Translations under genes and position numbers: made by a program
Part shown: positions 1-8,431 of the stretch, piece by piece
Numbering within the stretch: position 1 is the stretch's first letter
How the letters are laid out: each line of letters begins with the position of its first letter
Assembly (NCBI GenBank): GCA_029262065.1
Contig: JAJDAC010000018.1
Span: forward strand, 62,001 to 126,000
From: Candidatus Krumholzibacteriota bacterium
GTDB lineage: Bacteria; Krumholzibacteriota; Krumholzibacteriia; JAJRXK01
Direction of reading: 5' to 3'
DNA: 64,000 nt
The notes under the pieces: model-generated
Told to the model about the DNA's origin: nothing
The model's input: only the letters and a program-made list of their open reading frames with translations
Database searches by the model: none

Positions 1-2
1 AC

Positions 3-1334
3 ATCGTAGTAGGAGACCCGGCGGTGGACGTGGCGGTCTCAACGGCGACGCCCGGCCCGCTGGCCATATATATGAATCCCGCCGGCACTGGCGACGCACT
101 CTCGGCCGCGCAGCAATGGGACGGGGCACCGGGCTCGACGCCCGCCTTCGTCGACGGGACCATCTCGGTGACGTTGACCTCGGGTGGCGTGCCGGTTGTG
201 GGTCATCCCGCGAGCCTGATCACGCTCGTATCCTCAGCCGGCGGCTGGTCGCTGTGCGAAGGCGAAGCCGACGGCCCTACCGACGTCACCGGAACCACCA
301 CCTTCAGCGGACCGCTCGTGGGCGGTGGCTTCAGCGCCCCGGGTGAGTTGATGGAAGTGCTGGTTGGTGGCTTCATTGCCCAGAACACGACCTACCCCGG
401 CGGCCTGGCTGGCTTGGACATCCGCGCCAACAGCTCGGACATCAACGATGACGACGACGTAAACCTGATCGACGTGGGTTTGTTCGCTGAAGACTTCGGT
501 GGCATCAGCTATCGCAGTGACTTCTACTGGAACGAAGCCGTGAATCTGGTGGACCTGGGTTTCCTGGCCACCGACTTCGGATCCACTTGTGCAGTGGCCA
601 AGAGCGAACTCTCGATCGCCAACGCGAGTCTGGGCGTGTACTTCGATCGTGAGGGTCAGGTACGGGCCACTTCGCTCGAAGCCGGAAATGACGCCACCGC
701 CTACGTTCTACTCAGCGGGCCGGCGGCAAAGCTGGGCATTACGGCCTGGCAAGCAACACTGAATTCCACTCCGAACCTGGAAGTCCAGCAGGTCACCCTA
801 CCTGACGGATCGATCAACATGGGCTCCGGCACGGAGTTCATCGTGGGAACGGGTGGTTTGAGCAAGGCCGCGAACGGCAAACCACTGGTATTGGCCAGTC
901 TACGTGTTCGCGCGGTGAACGCGGCTCCGGCCCAGTTGGGTCTGGCCACGGACGAACAGGTTGTGCTCGCCAATCGTGAAGGCGCCATGCGAGTCGAGAA
1001 CACCCAGGCGGCGTTCGTGAACGACACGATCCGCGGCGACGTGGAGATCGCGGTGGCACCACGATTGCGTAACCACCCGAATCCGTTCAACCCGTCCACG
1101 CAGATCTTCTTCAACCTGAGCCACGAGGCGCCGGCCGAAGTACGTATCTACGACGTGGGTGGGCGTCTGGTACGTAGCCTGGGTGGCAACATCATGGCCG
1201 CCGGACCCAACACGCTGGATTGGCGCGGCACCGATCGCAATGGCGCGTCGGTGGTGAGCGGGCTCTACTTCTACAAATTGTTCGTGGACGGCCAGGAGAC
1301 TGGTCCCGCGCAGAAGATGAGCCTTATCAAGTAG
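3..1334 (+). CDS. Secreted protein with dockerin-like repeats and FlgD-type C-terminal domain (5' truncated)
   Basis: The reading frame is open to the left edge, so the true start lies outside the window. The visible part (about 443 residues) has a beta-rich region, then two dockerin-like calcium loops: one near residue 140 (DINDDDDVNLID) and a degenerate second (DFYWNEAVNLVD). A cohesin-like beta region follows, and then a C-terminal domain with NHPNPFNPST, GGRLVR, DWRGTD and SGLYFYKL. That last domain matches the FlgD-Ig/T9SS-type C-terminal domains used for export or surface attachment in FCB-group bacteria. No catalytic motif is visible, so a structural or binding role on the cell surface is the likeliest reading. 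A terminator hairpin follows the stop. Confidence 0.8.
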   Translation: MVVGDPAVDVAVSTATPGPLAIYMNPAGTGDALSAAQQWDGAPGSTPAFVDGTISVTLTSGGVPVVGHPASLITLVSSAGGWSLCEGEADGPTDVTGTTTFSGPLVGGGFSAPGELMEVLVGGFIAQNTTYPGGLAGLDIRANSSDINDDDDVNLIDVGLFAEDFGGISYRSDFYWNEAVNLVDLGFLATDFGSTCAVAKSELSIANASLGVYFDREGQVRATSLEAGNDATAYVLLSGPAAKLGITAWQATLNSTPNLEVQQVTLPDGSINMGSGTEFIVGTGGLSKAANGKPLVLASLRVRAVNAAPAQLGLATDEQVVLANREGAMRVENTQAAFVNDTIRGDVEIAVAPRLRNHPNPFNPSTQIFFNLSHEAPAEVRIYDVGGRLVRSLGGNIMAAGPNTLDWRGTDRNGASVVSGLYFYKLFVDGQETGPAQKMSLIK

Positions 1335-1358
1335 ACCGACCGGCGTTCTGAGAAAATG

Positions 1359-1387
1359 GGTGGCCCGCACGCTCTGTGCGGGCCACC
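1359..1387 (+). terminator. Hairpin terminator after the truncated secreted gene
   Basis: A perfect 12-bp stem (arms 1359-1370 and 1376-1387) with a 5-base loop starts 24 bases after the stop codon. No clear U-tract follows, so termination strength is uncertain. The downstream gene's open frame runs through the hairpin, which argues against a start inside it. Confidence 0.7.
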
Positions 1388-1414
1388 TCTACTACCACGA
1401 AAGGGTCGCGATCG

Positions 1415-2272
1415 TTGACTAACTCCGGCTGGAGCGAACTTGGCTCGGTGCCAACCGCAAATCTCAGCCCTACCCGAATCGAGCTCCACTGGGCCGCCCA
1501 GGTACTTTCGGCCACCGCCGATGCCACGCTCGAACATCGACCCGATGACTCCCACAGCAACACGACCTGGTCTTCACAGTCTCGCTCCTTGGTTGGTCGT
1601 GCGTTGCCCGGTGGAGTCCACGTTGCCTTGAACCTTCTAACCCAGTCACTACAACTTCTGACTGACGGCAGAAGCGTGCGCAGTCAACTGGTGTTGCAGG
1701 GGCAAACTCTGGCCGAGCTCATGGAATGGGTGCGAACACACTTGACCGAGGAGTTCGCGATCAAACCCGAACCCATGAAACTGCGCGACTACGAAATGCC
1801 CGACCATGCGGTTGGACGCAGCGGCGCCGCATTCGGCCCGGTCGATGCGGAGGCCAGCACGGAACTGGCCCGATACTTCGACAATGCACACCAGATGCTA
1901 CATGGACTGGTGCGGTCCCAGAATCTGTCGGCCAACATAGCCATATGGCCGCACCACTTCGACATGGGTGGCATCTTCATCCTCGATAGGGACAAGCCCT
2001 TCGAAGAGGCACGTCAGATCGGTTTCGGATTGTCGCCAGGCGACCACAACTACGATGAGCCGTACTTCTACGTGACGCCGTGGCCAATCAGGGAAGGCGC
2101 GTCACTTCCTGATCTGCCGAGCGGCGGTCTTTGGCACACGGAGGGTTTCACGGGAGCCATTCTGCGGGCCCAAAGCATGGTAGAGAGCCCTCAGGACCAA
2201 CGACAACGCGTGGAAGCCTTCTTGAAGTCGGCCTTGCAGGCCGCAAATGAGCTGATACCGGAAACCACCTAG
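1415..2272 (+). CDS. DUF5996-like conserved protein
   Basis: About 285 residues, soluble, with no signal peptide. The sequence around residues 165-250 carries the DUF5996 pattern: WPHHFD, GFGLSPGDHNYDEPYFYV and WHTEGFTGAIL. The function of this family is not known to me. TTG at 1415 is preferred because an AAGGG motif lies about 10 bases upstream. The open frame extends to a GTG at 1376, but that codon sits inside the terminator stem. The next gene starts 32 bases after its stop, so the two may be co-transcribed. Confidence 0.72.
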   Translation: MTNSGWSELGSVPTANLSPTRIELHWAAQVLSATADATLEHRPDDSHSNTTWSSQSRSLVGRALPGGVHVALNLLTQSLQLLTDGRSVRSQLVLQGQTLAELMEWVRTHLTEEFAIKPEPMKLRDYEMPDHAVGRSGAAFGPVDAEASTELARYFDNAHQMLHGLVRSQNLSANIAIWPHHFDMGGIFILDRDKPFEEARQIGFGLSPGDHNYDEPYFYVTPWPIREGASLPDLPSGGLWHTEGFTGAILRAQSMVESPQDQRQRVEAFLKSALQAANELIPETT

Positions 2273-2304
2273 AACAAGTTTCCCGAACCGTTATCGACAC
2301 GATC

Positions 2305-2889
2305 ATGGCCAAGCACAAAGGGCTGGAACTCATCGCATTCGCCACCCAGGGTGCCTTGAACACGTGGTTGCGCAAGCACCACGGTCGACACGAAGGAGTC
2401 TGGATCAAGCTGGCCAAGAAAAACTCGGGCATTCGCTCCATCAGCTACGAAGAGGGCCGCGAGTCAGCCATTGCATTCGGGTGGATCGACGGACTGAAGA
2501 ATGCTCTCGACGAGCGGTACTATGCCATCCGATTCACACCGCGCCGGCCACGGAGCATCTGGTCGAAGATCAATCGAGACATTGCCGACGGGCTCATTCG
2601 CGACGGCAAGATGAAGCCCGCCGGGCTGAAGGAAGTGGACGCAGCCAAGAACGATGGTCGTTGGGAACGCGCCTATTCGGCCACCGCCGACATGAAGGTG
2701 CCCCGCGACTTCCAGCAGGAGCTTCGCAAGAGTCCCAAAGCCAAACAAGCCTTCGACAAGCTCAGCAAGACCATCCGTTTCGGTGTGCTGTACAACATAC
2801 AGGACGCCAAGCGGCCCGAAACGCGGGCGCGACGGATCCAGAAATTCCTGAAAATGCTAGAGAGCGGCGAGCTCGGCGGTCGAAGCTGA
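2305..2889 (+). CDS. YdeI/OmpD-associated (OmdA) family protein
   Basis: A protein of 194 residues matching the YdeI/OmdA family. It has TWLRKHHGRHEGVWIKLAKK near the N-terminus, the hallmark AIAFGWIDGLKNALDERYYAIRFTPRRPRS.W stretch (residues 53-90), and a C-terminal RARRIQKFLKMLESGE segment. Family members are small cytosolic proteins linked in some bacteria to bacteriocin or cationic-peptide tolerance, but their biochemistry is unresolved. Length is normal for the family. It sits tail-to-tail with pheA, 25 bases apart. Confidence 0.85.
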   Translation: MAKHKGLELIAFATQGALNTWLRKHHGRHEGVWIKLAKKNSGIRSISYEEGRESAIAFGWIDGLKNALDERYYAIRFTPRRPRSIWSKINRDIADGLIRDGKMKPAGLKEVDAAKNDGRWERAYSATADMKVPRDFQQELRKSPKAKQAFDKLSKTIRFGVLYNIQDAKRPETRARRIQKFLKMLESGELGGRS

Positions 2890-2914
2890 CTACCGCGAAT
2901 CGAGTTGCTGTTCC

Positions 2915-4084
2915 CTACTGGGTGTCATCGCGGCTTATCGGGGGTTGGCTCGATTCTGTTTCCGCCCGCGGGTAGGTCCCCAACACGCGCATCTCGGCCG
3001 CCAGTGCGGCAACATCCTCAAGCGCCTCCGCCAACGGCGATGCCGACGCGTGCCCTTGAAGGTCCAGGTAGAAGCGATAGCGCCAGGGCCTGGAAGGAAT
3101 GGGGCGTGACTCCAACTTGGTAAGGTTGATTCCCCGCCGCGAGAATTCCGCCAGGATCTTGTCGAGCTCACCCGGGTGATCGCCCGTGGCCAGGATCAGT
3201 GATGTCTTGCACGGAACCTCTTGTGGGCAGGCGGCTGCCTCGGTGGCTACCTCCACAAACCGCGTGTAGTTGCCCATTTCCGACTGGATGTTTTCGCGCA
3301 GTACTTCCAACCCCAACAAACGCGCCGCATTCTCGCTGGCAATAGCCGCGAGGGTCTTGTCACCCTGTTCTTTGACTTTGCGCGCCGAGCCGGCCGTGTC
3401 GAACTCGGCCTGGGCACGGACATGAGGCAACGACTGTAGAAAAGCCTCGCACTGCTGCAGCGCCTGCGGGTGCGAGAGAACGGCCCTGAGATCTTCGATA
3501 CGAGAACCCGGCAGCCCCACCAGACAATGCTCCACGTGGGTGATCACCTCGGCGTTGATCGCCAGCCCGCCCTCGGCAAGGAGATTGTACGTGTCGTTGA
3601 TGCTACCGGCGGTGCTGTTCTCTATGGGAAGCAAGGCAACGTCGGCCGTGCCCGTTCGCACGGCATCGGCCGCCTGGCGAAAGGTGTCGCACCCGGTCAG
3701 AAGCACGCCCCCCGACCGACCGCGGTACTTGCGCTGCGCCGTAATGTGACTGAACGAGCCCTCCACGCCCTGGTATGTCACGCGCAGTGGCGTGCGACCG
3801 GACTCACGAACGTGCTCGAGTTGGTGCGACACGGACATATCCAGAATGCGACGGTACAGGCCTTCCACCTGATGCGGGTCGAGGCCAGCCTCGGCCGCTA
3901 CCTGCCTCACCCTCTGCAGCACCAGTTCTTCGCGGCGCTCGTCGCGGAACGGAAACGCCGCGTCGATCTTGAGCTCGGCCACGCGCTTCACGAGCCCGAA
4001 CCGCTTCTTCAGCACGTCCATGAGCTCGCGATCGATCTTTTCGATGGCCTCGCGCGCCGCTTGTAGATCTGGGATGTCTTCCAT
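2915..4084 (-). CDS. pheA: Bifunctional chorismate mutase / prephenate dehydratase (P-protein)
   Basis: It converts chorismate to prephenate and then to phenylpyruvate in phenylalanine synthesis. The 389-residue product has an AroQ-type chorismate mutase helical domain (residues 1-90: IDRELMDVLKKRFGLVKRVAELK), a prephenate dehydratase domain (YQGVEGSFS, LPIENSTAGSIN, SHPQALQQC, NYTRFVEV) and a C-terminal ACT domain with the feedback-inhibition motif LESRP. I chose ATG 4084 over an in-frame start 36 bases upstream. A TATACT -10 box lies only 6 bases before it and there is no ribosome site, which suggests a leaderless message. It is divergent from hisC, which can also act on aromatic amino acids in some bacteria. 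Confidence 0.95.
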   Translation of the reverse strand: MEDIPDLQAAREAIEKIDRELMDVLKKRFGLVKRVAELKIDAAFPFRDERREELVLQRVRQVAAEAGLDPHQVEGLYRRILDMSVSHQLEHVRESGRTPLRVTYQGVEGSFSHITAQRKYRGRSGGVLLTGCDTFRQAADAVRTGTADVALLPIENSTAGSINDTYNLLAEGGLAINAEVITHVEHCLVGLPGSRIEDLRAVLSHPQALQQCEAFLQSLPHVRAQAEFDTAGSARKVKEQGDKTLAAIASENAARLLGLEVLRENIQSEMGNYTRFVEVATEAAACPQEVPCKTSLILATGDHPGELDKILAEFSRRGINLTKLESRPIPSRPWRYRFYLDLQGHASASPLAEALEDVAALAAEMRVLGTYPRAETESSQPPISRDDTQ

Positions 4085-4158
4085 CAAAGAAGTATAGACC
4101 GAATGGGATGGGCCGCGCACGGCTTGACTGGGCGGATGACGACCCCTAGCCTTCGTTC
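4085..4158. promoter_or_regulatory. Divergent pheA/hisC promoter region
   Basis: This 74-base spacer separates two start codons that face away from each other. On the minus strand TATACT (4091-4096) ends 6 bases before the pheA ATG. On the plus strand TTGACT (4124-4129), a 17-base spacer and a weak TAGCCT (4147-4152) end 6 bases before the hisC ATG. Neither gene has a Shine-Dalgarno sequence, so both transcripts may begin at or near the start codon. Confidence 0.5.
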
Positions 4159-5205
4159 ATGTTCAAGCCAGTCCTGAAACAGATCCCGCGGTACCGGGTG
4201 GCTAACCCACCGCACGAGATCAAGCTGAATCAAAACGAGAGTCCGCTGGAACTGCCCCCCGCGGTCCGCCGACGAATTCTCGACCGAATGGCCCAGGCCG
4301 ATTGGAACCGATACCCCCCGTATCCCCCCGATGGTATTCGCAAGAAGCTCGCAAGGCGGCTGAAGCTCTCGGCCGAGCAGATACTGTTTGGACATGGAAG
4401 CAACGAACTGGTTCTTTCGGCGGCGTTGGCCACCCTTCGTCGTAACAGCCGCGTGGTCATTCCCCACCCCAGCTTCGTGGTATTCGAGCGTGTGTCCCGG
4501 ATTTCCGAGGCCAAGGTCACGTCGGTGCCCCTGGCGCGCGATCTCAGCTACGACGTGAATGCCATCGTTCAGGCGGCCGCGCACAGCGACACGAAACTGG
4601 TGTTTCTGGCTTCACCCAACAACCCCACGGGAACGGTACTGGCGCCCGAGGAAGTCGAGGAAATCGCCACCGCAACTCCTGGCCTGGTCTTCCTGGACGA
4701 GGCCTACTACGAATTCACGAAGCGCACGCATCGACCACTGATCGATCGCTTGGACAACCTCGTCATCAGCCGCACTTTTTCCAAGGCCTACGCCATGGCC
4801 AGTATGCGCCTGGGGTTCGTCATGGGCAGCGAGTCCAGCATTGCCAATCTGGAAGCCGCCACCCTTCCTTTCAACATTGATCAGTTCGCGCAAGTCGCGG
4901 CCGAGGAACTCCTGGATCACTCCAAGCTCATTCGGGACGGTGCCCGGACCCTCTGCCTAGAACGCGAGCGCCTGAGCCGGTCCCTTGGCAAGATCAAAGG
5001 GGTCGCCGTGGTGCCCAGCCAAGCGAACTTCATTCTCGTGCGCACGCCTCCCGATCGCGACGTATGGAAGCGTCTGGTTGATCGAGGAATCCTGGTGCGA
5101 GACGTGTCGAACAGCGGGCCCCTTGCGAACTGCCTGCGGATCACGGTGGGGACCGTCGCCGAAAACGACGCGGTCATCGCTGCACTCCGAGACATCCTCG
5201 CCTGA
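4159..5205 (+). CDS. hisC: Histidinol-phosphate aminotransferase family enzyme
   Basis: PLP-dependent fold-type I aminotransferase of 348 residues, normal for HisC. Visible marks are LNQNESP near residue 23, the YPPYPPDGIRKKLA substrate loop, SPNNPTG (152-158), DEAYYEF (180) and the PLP lysine Lys209 in SRTFSKA, then MRLGF. HisC converts imidazole-acetol phosphate and glutamate to histidinol phosphate. Standing next to pheA and with no other his genes in view, it could instead (or also) transaminate phenylpyruvate. That dual role is known for HisC homologues but is inference here. The following transporter starts 3 bases after its stop. Confidence 0.88.
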   Translation: MFKPVLKQIPRYRVANPPHEIKLNQNESPLELPPAVRRRILDRMAQADWNRYPPYPPDGIRKKLARRLKLSAEQILFGHGSNELVLSAALATLRRNSRVVIPHPSFVVFERVSRISEAKVTSVPLARDLSYDVNAIVQAAAHSDTKLVFLASPNNPTGTVLAPEEVEEIATATPGLVFLDEAYYEFTKRTHRPLIDRLDNLVISRTFSKAYAMASMRLGFVMGSESSIANLEAATLPFNIDQFAQVAAEELLDHSKLIRDGARTLCLERERLSRSLGKIKGVAVVPSQANFILVRTPPDRDVWKRLVDRGILVRDVSNSGPLANCLRITVGTVAENDAVIAALRDILA

Positions 5206-5207
5206 CG

Positions 5208-6053
5208 TTGCGCGCCGCGGCAATCACCTTCGTCGCCATGATCGCGTTCGCCGCCAACTCGGTACTATGCCGTTACGCGCTAGGCGCACCGGACATCGAC
5301 GCGGCCAGCTTCACCGCGATTCGCCTGGGATCGGGCGCTCTGGCCCTCCTCATCATTCTGCGCTTCACCGAAAAATCCACGCAGCACGAGGAAAGTGGAA
5401 GTTGGACCTCGGCCGCGGCCCTTTTCGCGTACGCGGTATTGTTCTCGTTCGCCTACCTGAGACTCGCGGCGGGTACCGGATCCCTGATCTTGTTCGCGAT
5501 GGTTCAGACCACCATGATCACCTGGGCGATTGTGCAGGGCGAGAGACCCAGAGCCCCGCAATGGCTGGGGCTGGCGGCCGCGTTGGGCGGCCTGCTCTAC
5601 CTGGTGGCGCCCGGACTCTCGGCTCCGCCGATCGCCGGATCATTGATGATGGGGGGTGCGGGCGTGGCCTGGGGTGTGTACTCACTCCGGGGCCGTCAGG
5701 CGCGAGATCCCGCGGTGGTTACGACCGGAAACTTCGTGCGTGCCGCGCCGCTCGCAATGCTCTGCCTGGCTCTGCTGTACAAGCAGTTCCACGCGAGCCC
5801 GCGGGGAATAGTGCTCGCGATCGCGTCGGGCGCGCTTGCTTCGGGCGTGGGCTACATTATGTGGTACGCGGCGCTGAAGCACCTCTCCGCCACGCGCGCG
5901 GCGAGCGTCCAGCTAACCGTGCCGGTCATCACCGCGTTGGCCGGCCTGGTGTTCCTGGCCGAGCCGGTAACCCTACGACTGGCCGTGGCGACCGTACTCA
6001 TCCTGGGCGGCGTTGGTCTTACCTTGAGCCGCGGCAGGTCGACGGCTTCCTAG
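5208..6053 (+). CDS. EamA/DMT-family transporter
   Basis: A 281-residue membrane protein with ten predicted hydrophobic segments arranged as two EamA repeats: roughly residues 1-135 starting AAAITFVAMIAFAANSVLCRYAL, and 145-275 including YIMWYAALKHLSATRAASVQLTVPVITAL. DMT exporters move small metabolites such as amino acids across the inner membrane, but the substrate cannot be read from sequence. TTG 5208, three bases after hisC, is used because the first transmembrane helix begins at once. ATG 5238 would cut into it. It is probably co-transcribed with hisC, so aromatic or histidine-related export is possible. Confidence 0.88.
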   Translation: MRAAAITFVAMIAFAANSVLCRYALGAPDIDAASFTAIRLGSGALALLIILRFTEKSTQHEESGSWTSAAALFAYAVLFSFAYLRLAAGTGSLILFAMVQTTMITWAIVQGERPRAPQWLGLAAALGGLLYLVAPGLSAPPIAGSLMMGGAGVAWGVYSLRGRQARDPAVVTTGNFVRAAPLAMLCLALLYKQFHASPRGIVLAIASGALASGVGYIMWYAALKHLSATRAASVQLTVPVITALAGLVFLAEPVTLRLAVATVLILGGVGLTLSRGRSTAS

Positions 6054-6063
6054 GTTGGAAATA

Positions 6064-6600
6064 CTAGAGAGACTTCAACGCGGCCAGCACCACGGCCGGG
6101 TCTGGATGATCGCCGGCGTAGCCGCTGAGACTGACGTACGGCACCGAGCCGTCGGGTCGAATCACGAACACGCCGCCCAACTGAAGGGCGTCGCCCTTGA
6201 TTTCCGTCTGCTTGAAACCACGGGCCATGACCCCAATTGCCTTCAGGAATACGACGGGGTTCAACACGCGCCAGATACTGCGCTTGGCACCCACCGCGGC
6301 ATAGGCTGCTCTCGACGGGTCGGTTACGACCGGCGAGTCCATATCGAGCTCGTCCACCAGCCAGCGGGCATGCTCAACGGTTCCGTTGCCAAGCACGATC
6401 AACTCGGCCCCGGCCGCTCGAATGTCGCCAATCTTGTCACGCAACTGCGTGACCTGCTCTCGGCAGAACATTCAGCCAAAGTGTCGAATCATGGCCAGAA
6501 TGACGGGCTGATCCTGCCAAAACTCGCCTAGGCGCACGGTTTGGCCGTCCGATCGCAGCACCGACATCTGGCTCAGCGTTTTCGTGTCGACGGAATTCAT
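6064..6600 (-). CDS. Candidate selenoprotein: peroxiredoxin-like (AhpC/TSA_2, PRXL2) protein with in-frame UGA
   Basis: Read through one TGA (6472-6474), the frame encodes 178 residues of the AhpC/TSA-2 thioredoxin-fold family. It begins [12 protein letters not shown], then [11 protein letters not shown]43-MFC46-REQV, and ends in [25 protein letters not shown]. The family normally has HFGCxFCRE, so the UGA falls exactly on the first redox cysteine, giving a U-x-x-C centre. The ATG overlaps the stop of the preceding methyltransferase as ATGA, the same coupling as elsewhere in this operon, so the start is firm. A 7-bp hairpin follows the UGA at SECIS distance. The protein probably reduces peroxides or disulfides made during lipid modification. 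The alternatives are a nonsense mutation or a sequencing error. No Sec-insertion genes are in the window. Confidence 0.82.
6436..6453 (-). promoter_or_regulatory. SECIS-like hairpin downstream of the in-frame UGA
   Basis: In the mRNA, GUCACGC-AGUU-GCGUGAC forms a perfect 7-bp stem with a four-base loop. The stem starts 18 bases after the UGA and the loop starts 25 bases after it. A G is among the first two loop bases. These features fit the bacterial SECIS consensus as I recall it: loop 16-37 bases from the UGA, a short stem, and an early loop G that contacts SelB. A second, weaker CUGC/GCAG hairpin lies between the UGA and this stem. Confidence 0.65.
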
Positions 6601-7637
6601 TTCGCCTCGACTTTCGGGGCAAAGAGGTAGTGAGACACTATCCACTCACGGCCCTGCCGATAGTTGAAGAGTTCGGCGCAGGCCATGAAGAACATACGCC
6701 AACGCGAGCGCCAACGCACAACCTGGCTCGGACCGTAGATACGACCGAGAGCGTCGTCGACCTCGTCCCGCCGGAAATCCATGTTCGCCAGCCACGCCTC
6801 GGCCGTGCGTCCGTAGTGCGTTCCGTCGACCTGCCAACGCTGTTGTAGCGTTAGATCCCGCTGGAAGTGCTCCAACAGATCATCCGAAGGCATGATGCCA
6901 CCAGTAAAGAAGTGGCGCGCCATCCAGTCTCCGGGCCCATCGGCGTCGAACAGGTAGGCGTGCTCCCGATGACTGAAAATGTGTACGAAGAGCCGCCCAT
7001 CCGGATGCAGGTGGCTCGCCACCTTCGATAGCAGCGCTTCGTAGTTTCGCATGTGCTCGAACATCTCCACCGAAACGATTCGGTCGAACCGATGCCCCAG
7101 GTCCAACTGATTCACATCGCAGGTTACCACCCGCAGGTTGCCGATCTTGCGGCGACGTGCCTCCCACTCGATGAACGAACGCTGGCCTTGGGAATTGCTG
7201 ACGGCAACGACCTGGGCGCGCGGAAACCGCTCGCAAGCCCACAACGAAAACGAGCCCCAGCCACAACCCAGATCCAGGATCTCCATTCCGTCTTCGACCT
7301 GAGCTCGCTGGGCGTACAACTCGAGCATTCGCTGCTCGGCCTCGTCGAGATTGGCCACATCGGTATCCCAATAGGAGCCGCTGTACTTGAGATGCTTACC
7401 CAGAACCTGGCGATAGAACTCAGCCGACACCTCGTAGTGCTGCTCGTTGGCAGCATCGGTATGAACGGCCACCGGCGATTCCCGGAGGCTCTGCACCAGG
7501 CCCAGAAACCGCTCTCTCCGCGCCTCATCGGTGAGCGATCCAAACCCCGCCAGCCGATCGGCCAGCCGACGGCGAATCCCGGCCCGAATGAGAGCATCGG
7601 GAACCAGTCCCCGCTCGAGCAACCCCTCGTACCACAT
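6597..7637 (-). CDS. SAM-dependent methyltransferase, cyclopropane-fatty-acid-synthase-like
   Basis: The 346-residue product has the CFA/mycolic-acid methyltransferase core: [24 protein letters not shown], motif [35 protein letters not shown] and [15 protein letters not shown]. It lacks the extra N-terminal lipid-binding domain of true CFA synthases. The acidic residue of MFEH and the His of FVHIFSH are both present. ATG 7637 overlaps the DUF1295 stop (ATGA). Related proteins methylate acyl chains or other lipid-like substrates, and the exact substrate is unknown. It is the second methyltransferase of this operon and directly precedes the candidate selenoprotein, with a 4-base overlap. Confidence 0.88.
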   Translation of the reverse strand: MWYEGLLERGLVPDALIRAGIRRRLADRLAGFGSLTDEARRERFLGLVQSLRESPVAVHTDAANEQHYEVSAEFYRQVLGKHLKYSGSYWDTDVANLDEAEQRMLELYAQRAQVEDGMEILDLGCGWGSFSLWACERFPRAQVVAVSNSQGQRSFIEWEARRRKIGNLRVVTCDVNQLDLGHRFDRIVSVEMFEHMRNYEALLSKVASHLHPDGRLFVHIFSHREHAYLFDADGPGDWMARHFFTGGIMPSDDLLEHFQRDLTLQQRWQVDGTHYGRTAEAWLANMDFRRDEVDDALGRIYGPSQVVRWRSRWRMFFMACAELFNYRQGREWIVSHYLFAPKVEAK

Positions 7638-8431
7638 CAGTCGTTGCCCTCCTTGGGAAACCACGGGAAGAACGGACTGGTCGTGCGTTGATACTCGCGG
7701 TACGCATCTCCCCGACTCTTGAGCGACTGAGCCTCGGTAGGCGGAATACCCGTGACACGAAGAATGAAGAACAGAATCAACGCGGGGCCAGTCCAGGCCA
7801 ACAGCCCGATCAAGCCCGACGTGGCGCACAACGCAAAGCCCAGCCAGATGACCCACTCGAAGAAATAGTTCGGGTGGCGCGAATATCGCCAAAGGCCAAC
7901 GTTGCAAACGCGTCCGCGACTGTCAGCCTGCGCCTTGAATGCGGAGAGTTGGCGGTCGGCAATGGACTCGCCAACCAGGCCCACCAACCACAGGCCGGCT
8001 CCCACCCACTCGGTGATCTGCAAACCAGACTGCGTTCGCGACGCCGTGAGCAGAAACGGAAGCGAAAGGATTGCCGCCAGCAGAGCCTGAGCCTGAAAGA
8101 ACACCAGAAAGAACCGCTGTTCGTGCGGGCTCCAGTTCGTTCGCAAGGTCACGTATCGACCTTCTTCCGGACGCCCCAGGATACGATCGACCAACAGATG
8201 CCACGCCAGACGCAACCCCCAGAAGCCCGCGGTGACCCCAGCCAACACACGGTGCTCCACGCCACCGTTGGAAGCCAACGCATAGAACACCCCCAACGCC
8301 CCAAGCGCGGTGGCCCAGCCCACGTCGACAATGCCCGCATTACCCGTACGCAGTTGTAGTGCCCACAGGGCCAACATGAACCCCGCGGCTCCCAGCCAGC
8401 CCCATAACAACAATAGCCAATCAACACTCAT
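7637..8431 (-). CDS. DUF1295 membrane protein (steroid 5-alpha-reductase-like)
   Basis: A 264-residue polytopic membrane protein with about six to seven hydrophobic helices. The C-terminal half has the DUF1295/steroid-reductase signature: [32 protein letters not shown] and a terminal [20 protein letters not shown]. Relatives reduce double bonds or methylate lipid substrates in the membrane. Which reaction applies here is not known. ATG 8431 overlaps the cfa stop, and its own stop overlaps the next start. Such tight coupling in a lipid operon supports a role on the same acyl chains. Confidence 0.88.
   Translation of the reverse strand: MSVDWLLLLWGWLGAAGFMLALWALQLRTGNAGIVDVGWATALGALGVFYALASNGGVEHRVLAGVTAGFWGLRLAWHLLVDRILGRPEEGRYVTLRTNWSPHEQRFFLVFFQAQALLAAILSLPFLLTASRTQSGLQITEWVGAGLWLVGLVGESIADRQLSAFKAQADSRGRVCNVGLWRYSRHPNYFFEWVIWLGFALCATSGLIGLLAWTGPALILFFILRVTGIPPTEAQSLKSRGDAYREYQRTTSPFFPWFPKEGND

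Noticed and set aside
6064-6471. A 135-residue protein starting at MFC as a separate gene
   Set aside because: It lacks the first strand of the thioredoxin fold, has no ribosome site, and the missing part is present in frame upstream of the UGA.
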